DNA of 64,000 nucleotides. Source: Knoxdaviesia capensis (taxonomy: Eukaryota > Ascomycota > Sordariomycetes > Microascales > Gondwanamycetaceae). Positions 57,545 to 64,000 of the stretch are shown here, piece by piece. Numbering within the stretch: the first letter of the stretch is position 1; each line of letters opens with the position of its first letter. The notes below the pieces were generated by a model. The model was given only the letters and a program-made list of their open reading frames with translations. It did not search any database and was not told where the DNA came from. A program made the translations under genes and the position numbers. The DNA is taken from the NCBI GenBank assembly GCA_001510575.1, contig LNGK01000014.1:2462-66461 (forward strand). The letters run 5' to 3'.

Positions 57545-58505
57545 GGTGTTGAGCTACAAACAAGGAGTGTTGGGCAAGATAAGGGGGTGTAAACGAGTGG
57601 AAGTGAACATATATTGAACAAGGGCAAAAAAAAGGAAAAGAAAAAACAGAAGAGAGAAGGGAAGGGGAAAGAGAGTGCAGAACGGGCGACAACGCCGGCC
57701 TTTTAAGCTCTGGCACGACCGTCCCGGCCCAAAGTACGAGTATATGGCCGTCCCAATTACCACCGAAAGCACTCATGGTCCCCTCTTTTCCTCCTCTGTT
57801 TCTCTCCTCTCTCGCACCCGTATCGGCTTCCGGGGTGCTGCACTTTTCATGCTGTATCCGGCGTGGGAGAAATCGGGCCGGGCAAGTGAAAACCTTTCTC
57901 CGAACATAGCCATCTAGTGGTTGTTGCTCTGTTTGCTGGGAGTTATGTACGCAGACTTCATCCGACACCGACATGGCCGCGTCTAGACCGTGGCCGATCC
58001 AGGGCCTGTCTACTGACGGAGCTGTTCGAAAACAGCGATAAAGCTTGGTAAGGAGCGCGTTTAGGTTGGGCCGGGCCAAAATATCAAGCACGTTGAGGAG
58101 AGACTAAGAATGGTGAGAACAATAAAAAGGCGCTTAATAAGACCCAGACTATCTTCTCTCCCATCTTTCGTCTATATAGTTTGGTGGATGTGAAAGTTGT
58201 CTGCACGTAGGGCTGGATGTTTATCGACACATGTCTGCTTGCGTTGGAAGCAAGCGTCCTAAAATCACAATTTTTATACGAACAAGCGGAACAACAGATA
58301 AGAGAACAAAAGGGGGGCCGTTCTAGACAGACGGCATAGAACCCGCCAGAACACACACCCCTTGGGGATATATATATTTTTAGATCAGACGCGAACACAC
58401 TCTAGATGTACATGATACATTACTATTAATTTTTCAAAATACTATCGTCCTATCATATCCACCGCAACAGAAGAAAACCGGGGGAAACTATCAAGACGGA
58501 TTGCT
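57545..58505. promoter_or_regulatory. Promoter of the CFEM-like gene and 3' region of the 5'-nucleotidase gene
   Basis: 961 bp without a credible gene. The first part is purine-rich on the plus strand (57,610-57,680), i.e. a pyrimidine-rich leader of the minus-strand CFEM-like gene. The far part is AT-rich and should hold the 3' end of the nucleotidase transcript. Confidence 0.55.
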
Positions 58506-61066
58506 TTACAGCGCAAAGACAACCGCCGCAGCGCCGGCAAGCAGGGCACCGACCATGGGGGCGGTAATGGCGCCAGCAGCGCCCGGAAGGAAGGTGGGGG
58601 TGGGAGTGGGGGTGGCGGTAGGCACCACGGGGCTGCCGGTGCTGGGGACCGAGGGGCTGCTGGACGAGCCGGTGCTGGGCTTGACGGTCGGGCTGCCAGA
58701 GGGCGAGCCGGTCGACTCGCCGGCGGTGGGCGAGGCCGAGGGGGTCTCCTCCTCAGGGGGGCACGAGGTCGAGCTGGTGACGCTGGTAGTGAAGGTCTTG
58801 GACGACTCGGGGCAGTCGGTCTCGGTGATGGTGGTCTCTATGGTGGTGGTGGCGTCCTCCGGGCAGTCGGTGGTGGTAGGCGCAGTGGTGGTGGTGGTAG
58901 CATCATCTTCCGGGCAGTCGGTCTCGGTGACGGTGGTCTCGATGGTGGTGGTAGCGTCCTCCGGGCAGTCAGTGGTGGTAGGCGCAGTGGTGGTGGTGGT
59001 AGTAGCATCATCATCGGGGCAGTCGGTCTCGGTGATGGTGGTCTCAATGGTGGTGGTGGCGGTCATCTCCGGGACGGTGTCGGTCTCGGTGGTGATGGTA
59101 CCAGTGGCCGAGGTAGAGGCCGAGGCCGAGATGGAGGTGGAGGTGGAAGTGCTGGAGGCAGTTTCGGCAGTGGTGGTGGTGGTGGGGGTGGGGGTGGTGC
59201 CATCAACAGGCACGATACGGCCCTCAATGCCAATGGTGACGGGGCTGGTCTTCAGGATGTAGCGCGTGAGCACCTCATCCTGGGTGTCCAGGGTCACGAA
59301 GTCCTTGGTGGAGATGAAGATGTTATCACCGCCACCGGCAAGGAAATCGAGAGTCACGACGCGGTAGGTCTTGGTCTCATCAAGCGGCGCGCCGCCAATG
59401 GTGACGGACACAAGGCGGGTGCCGTTGGCCTGGGCCGGGTTGTACTCAATGACAATGCCCTTGCTGACCTGGAACCACGAGGTGGTGGCCTTGTTGTTGA
59501 ACTGGTTCCAGCGGCTGACGGCGCCCTCGAGCACCTTCCACAGGTCGGCGCCGGTGAAGGTGAGCTCGACGATGGTGTTGCCGAAGGGGAAGGCAGTCAG
59601 GACCTCGCCGCGGGTGATGTCGCCCTCGTCAATGGTGGCGCGGATGCCGCCGGCGTTGATCAGGGCAAAGTCGGGCTGGGCGTTGGCGGGGGCAATGGAC
59701 TGGCGGTAGTCGAGCATGGCATCGGTCATGTAGTTGCCGAGCACGCACTCGCCCTGCTGGCAGATGGACTGGTCGAGCACGACGTTGGAGTAGCCGATAA
59801 CCTCGGCGGCGAACTCCTCAAAGGGGCCGCGCCACGACAGGATCTGGGCCTGGAGGTCCTCGTCGAAGGCGGTGGTGTTGTCGATGTGGATGGGGGCGCC
59901 GTGGTAGCTGAGGATCTTGCCGGCGTCGTCAAAGGCCACGTCGATGTAGCCGACGTACTCGCCCCAGCGGTAGGCGGTGACGATGAAGACCTCGTCGCCG
60001 GCCTTGTTCTCGACAATGGTGGGGTACTTGCCCTGCGAGTTGGGGATGTCGCCGAGGGGGGTGTGGCTGTGGCCACCCATGATCAGCGACAGGCCGGTGG
60101 TGGAGGCAGCCAGGCGCTGGTCCTCCTCGTAGCCGATGTGGGTGAGGGCGACAATGCGGGTGATGTCGGTGGTGGCGCGGATGTGGTCGATGGTGTTCTG
60201 GACGGACTCCACGACGTCGAGGAACAGGGTGCCGTCACCGGGGCTGGAGATGCCGGGGGTGTCGACGGTGGTGCAGCCGATGACGGCGATCTGCTGCTTC
60301 TCGTAGATGTGGAAGGGCTTGATGGTCTTGTTGAGCTTCGGGTTGTCGGAGATGATGTTGGCGGAGATGACGGGGAAGGTCAGGTTCAGGAAGAAGTCGC
60401 CGAGGGCATCATCACCACCGTCGAACTCGTGGTTGCCGATGGTCATGGCGTCGAAGCCGAGCTGGTTGATGGTCTCGGCAATCTTCTCGCCCTTGTAGAA
60501 GGAGTAGAAGAGGGTGCCCTGGAACTCATCACCGGCGTTGAGCCACAAGCTGTCCTCGTACTGCGGGCGCAGGGTGTCGATGACATGCTTGATGCGGGCG
60601 TAGCCGCCGTAGCAGCCACGCGAGGGGTTTGTGCAGTCAGTTCCCGAGGACGAGAACTGGTCGAGATGGGCGTGCACATCGTTGACGTGGAAGAAGGCTG
60701 GAGAGTGGTGGGTTAGCAGGGCACGTGAAGTGGTGGTATGTATGTGTAGTGGTGGATATGCATGGTGGGACGTGTGGATAGTGACATGTACCGGTGGAAC
60801 GCATATCCGGCAATGTACGTGGAGTCGTATACACAGTGGTCTGGATAAGCATCGGGGTGCATATTGCGTATTGCGGTGTGTACATGTATCCACAGTGGCG
60901 TATTGATGCAAACAGCAGTGTGGCAGAGGATATTGGACTTACACATATTGAAGTGGCCCTCGGCGTCATACTCGCGCTTGAGCATGCGCGAGCTGTACAG
61001 CACATCTTCGGCAGCCGCAACGGCAGCAAGGCCGGCAATGGCAGCGACCCGGATGGATTGTCTCAT
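58506..61066 (-). CDS. GPI-anchored 5'-nucleotidase/metallophosphoesterase
   Basis: Exons 61,066-60,943 and 60,697-58,506 give 771 aa. Signal peptide 1-19. The metallophosphatase core shows Asp48/His50 in FFHVNDVHAHLDQF, Asp98 in LNAGDEFQGT, GNHE at 129-132, LTHIGYEED and MGGHSHTPLG. The C-terminal 5'-nucleotidase domain has NAGGIRATIDEGDI and FLAGGGDN. A Thr/Ser/Pro-rich stalk with repeated DCPE words follows, then a hydrophobic GPI-type tail (ITAPMVGALLAGAAAVVFAL). The enzyme releases phosphate from extracellular nucleotides. The intron of 245 nt is long for this window, contains many cca/tat repeats and a CACGTG at 60,722-60,727, and is partly open in frame. The splice choice is supported by continuity into FFHVNDVH. 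Confidence 0.92.
58800..59060 (-). repeat. In-frame tandem repeats of about 103 bp in the nucleotidase stalk
   Basis: The word cagtcggtctcggtga recurs at about 58,813, 58,915 and 59,020. The units encode Thr-rich segments with DCPE and TTTIETT words. Confidence 0.75.
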
Positions 61067-62497
61067 TTTGACGAAGGGAGTATTTTGTTGGGAAGGTTGT
61101 GGGATTTGACCAAACGATTTCGAAGAAACGAAAGTGAAAGGAAAGTCACAGAGACAAACGAACGAACGTGTATGGGATAGTGACAGGAACAGAACCTCCG
61201 AAGTTGGGGAAAAGCCACCGGACAATAACGACAGGCAAGACTTTGAGAGAGACAAAAGACCAACAACGGCACCGGCAGAACGAGAGGATGCGGGTTGGGC
61301 CTTCAGAAAAGGAACGCGGGACGGCGGTGATTGCTAGCTGTGGCGGGGGACGACGTCAGCTATATATAATCGAGCAGAGTGCGATGCCAGGAGATGGGAT
61401 ACAACACAATATACCGTACTGTACATGCAATGATACGCCAACCCGGTTACCAGAGATAAACAGAGAGACAGTTGCAACGGAAGCTCCGCATCGAAGGCAA
61501 GGAAGGGGAATCAGAGGCAGCTTGCGAAGGGTTGCAGCCGTTGCCCCCCCTTTCTGGGCCAAGATTGATGTCTGGGCCAGGTGTGAATACGACGGTACGG
61601 TGCACGTACACATTACACAACATGCACGTTCCAAGATTCCAAGACGCAGAGGGCGGCGATGGAACTTTGTGTTAGTGGGAAAAACAAGAGGCAACGCTGG
61701 TCGGGATGAACAGATGAGGTGAACAAGGGGGGTGCGCATCAACAACAGCGACCAAGAAAGACCCTGCGAGTTGTGGATGATAGTGATACCCCGGCCAGGG
61801 ACGAAGAGGCACGGAGAGTGTTCTGTATGGATGATCCACAGTGGTATACACCATGGATGAAGTGTACGGTACTGTACATAAGTACTGGCAGCCGGAGAAG
61901 TGGATGGATGCCGGGGTGTAATGTTGGTCTTGGTCACCGAGCCTGAGATTTGCCAAGACGAAAGCTTTCTCGCCGCCTTGCTTTTATTGCGAGATTGGAT
62001 CGAGACCCGAAGAGGGGGGGAGTGCAGGATACGATGCAATTATGACAGTCAGCTTGAGAGAGAGAGAGAGAGAGACGAAGAGGGGGTGCGAGGTACGCCA
62101 TCCCGGTTGACGAAAAAAACTCAAGTGTTGGTGTCGCGTCTTACACATTGTCGAGTCAGACAGACATGATTCTTCGGTCTTCTGCATCGGAATGTGTGTA
62201 CTATCGGTTAGGTCAAAGTTTTAGCCCCCCCCCTTGCACCGACAAGGATATCGAGAAGTATCTTTTTTATGGGGCTTTTAGCGCTACTTCTATGTGGGTC
62301 CAGGAACCGAGCATACACCTCCCCCTGCTTTGTATCCTGCCTTGACTCTTCAATTCTTGAAGGCATTGACTGAATAAGTTGTTCAGAGGGAAGCCAGCAC
62401 CAGAGCCTAGCTACCGTACTCCACGCCCGCCAAAACTCGGACACCCCCCTCTCTCTCTCTGTGTGTATGCCTCTGTCTCTCTCTCTCTCTCTTTTTC

Positions 62498-62548
<51 letters not shown>

Positions 62549-62579
62549 GTGTGTGTCTCTCTCTTTCTCTCTCTTTTTC

Positions 62580-62640
<61 letters not shown>

Positions 62641-64000
62641 GGACTTGGTTTTGTGTAGCGCCTGTTTTGTAGGAAAAAATTGTTTTGTAGGAAGAAAGTT
62701 GGGTGGTACGAAGGAAGGAAGAAGAAGAAGAAGAAGAAGTAGCTGTGGAGACGATTTTTTGCTTTGATTAAAAAGAGTACCTTAGGGCTAGGGTTTAAAA
62801 TTAGGTTTGGCACTAAGGGGGGCGAAAACATACCGTTGTATGCCAGTAGACAAAGGATCGGGGAAATGTGCTGTGCATCCTAGGGGTCAACAGAGCAAAG
62901 GTGAGACAGCAACACACGACCACAGAAGAGAGAAAGGAATGGTGGTGGTGGTGGTGGTGGTGGTGGGTGGCCTCCCCGGAGTTCGGACCTTTTGGGTGTG
63001 CTTGTCGTTGAAAGAGAGAAGAAGAGGAGAATAAAAGAATAAAAAGAATAAAAGGAACTAATAATACGAAGTCCCACGTCCCAAGCCCGCGCCGCCGTGC
63101 CTTCCGGCGATTTTCGCTCTGGACCTATCACACTAGCAGAGTTTCCCACGATCTCCAAGCTCGATCGCACCGGCTTACGTTTTGCTGCGTGGGTGTGTTC
63201 AGGGCAGGCGCGTTGTGAGCTGCACCTTCCTTGTTATGGGGAGCCTGCCTTTTAAGAATCTGACTGACGTCGTGATCCTGCGATATCAGACACGATTAAT
63301 ATTATGTGAGCATTGGAATCCAACATCTATCCTCACCACGTCGCTTCTACGCGTTCTTTCGTTCCTCCGCGTCTGCTGCAATCGAAGCCTACAAAAGTTT
63401 GGAAAAAACAATCTAAACGTGCCTTTTTCCCCTAGCTTGGCTGGATAGTCCACAGTGTGTTCCTGAAAGTTCCAGCGGCTGTTTGTGGACCACTTTATCG
63501 CAGCGAAGGCCACAATAACAGCCCATTTTTAATTTAAATTTCACGACTTGGTTCAGGCACAGGCAGCGCTGTCATTTCATGGCACGCTGGCGACCAAGGA
63601 AGAAAAGAAATACGACAGAAGAACTCACAATAGACACTTCCACGTGCTGGCTGGACTGGCCAACGGGAGGAAAGACACCGCCCACCTGCCACCACCAGCA
63701 TCATCACCACTTCAGCACCCGGCTGGCCAGGTGGGTTGGAATCTTCTGGTTTCTTTTATTTCTCTTCGTCTTCTTCAGCTATCCTTGATTCCCAATGCTC
63801 TCGCCAACTCCCTGCTCTTGTTTCAGAGCCCGCTGCCCCAGACCGACCAGGCCCTCAAAATCTCACACCGCACCCACCAGCCCAACTTAAAAGCCGTTAG
63901 TATTTTCAATCCCGATAAACTATATTCTGACCGTTTAATTGGTAGCAACAGAAGTTCTCTCTCTCTCTCTCTCTTTTCTATTTAGGCCACCTCCGCCGGC
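61067..64000. other. 2.9 kb region with simple repeats, no gene called
   Basis: Includes the promoter of the minus-strand nucleotidase. Simple repeats: (GA)n near 62,055-62,075, a long (CT)n/(GT)n tract at 62,448-62,637, (GAA)n at about 62,718-62,740 and (GGT)n at about 62,940-62,967. The final 500 bases are pyrimidine-rich with a 145-codon open frame at 63,548-63,985. They look like the leader of a gene starting beyond the window. Confidence 0.55.
62448..62637. repeat. CT microsatellite with interspersed GT
   Basis: About 190 bp of almost pure ctctct broken by tgtgtgt and tttt. It makes long spurious Ser/Leu-rich and Arg/Glu-rich frames on the two strands. Confidence 0.9.

Noticed and set aside
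59886..60716. 276-codon plus-strand frame over the nucleotidase gene
   Set aside because: Asp/Val/Gly-rich antisense shadow of GC-rich coding DNA. The minus strand has all metallophosphatase motifs.
62208..62831. 207-codon minus-strand frame made of Arg-Glu repeats
   Set aside because: Produced by the CT/GA microsatellite. No real protein is expected.
63548..63985. 145-codon plus-strand frame at the right end
   Set aside because: No family features and pyrimidine-rich. More likely the leader of a gene beyond the window.

Overview
The window comes from a filamentous ascomycete (Pezizomycotina; the gene content and short 50-120 nt introns fit Eurotiales such as Aspergillus, Penicillium or Talaromyces, but the genus is an inference). 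It has two very different halves.

Positions 1 to about 24,250 are a gene-free repeat block. It is built from nested copies of one Ty3/Gypsy-type LTR retrotransposon (282 bp LTRs, about 9.8 kb complete element). The block is so heavily hit by repeat-induced point mutation (RIP) that CpA and TpG dinucleotides are almost absent and every reading frame is full of TAA/TAG. Copy B (10,629-20,453) is structurally complete and has split an older copy C with a target-site duplication. Copy A (1-9,631) is cut by the window start and also lies inside C. All three read on the minus strand. Fragment D (21,967-23,004), a spare LTR piece and an approximately 41 bp minisatellite (23,216-24,200) follow in the opposite orientation. 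RIP fades out between about 24,370 and 24,500.

Positions 24,847 to 61,066 are normal gene-bearing DNA with 13 protein genes and one tRNA. From left to right: a GPI-anchored GH72 beta-1,3-glucanosyltransferase (-), a Ser/Thr-rich single-pass membrane protein (-), cytosolic isoleucyl-tRNA synthetase (+), Elongator subunit ELP3 (-), succinyl-CoA ligase alpha subunit (+), an E2-25K/Ubc1-type ubiquitin-conjugating enzyme (-), proteasome ATPase Rpt2 (+), intron-containing tRNA-Met(CAT) (+), GH11 xylanase (-), a GFA-type small zinc protein (-), secreted alpha-carbonic anhydrase (+), secreted family I inorganic pyrophosphatase (+), class 3 lipase-like protein (+), a CFEM-like GPI protein (-) and a GPI-anchored 5'-nucleotidase (-). 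The last 2.9 kb has no convincing gene and is rich in simple repeats.

The 31-43 kb part is housekeeping: translation, tRNA modification, TCA cycle and ubiquitin-proteasome, with divergent pairs sharing promoters. The 43-61 kb part is dominated by secreted or surface proteins. No biosynthetic gene cluster, CRISPR or clearly new system was found. The most unusual features are the near-total CpA/TpG loss with CG-to-TA doublet differences between copies, a 6 nt micro-exon in the tRNA synthetase gene, a hairpin element at 30.6-30.9 kb, and a possible phosphate-scavenging theme (secreted pyrophosphatase plus surface 5'-nucleotidase). All exon boundaries were deduced by eye from splice consensus and frame continuity.
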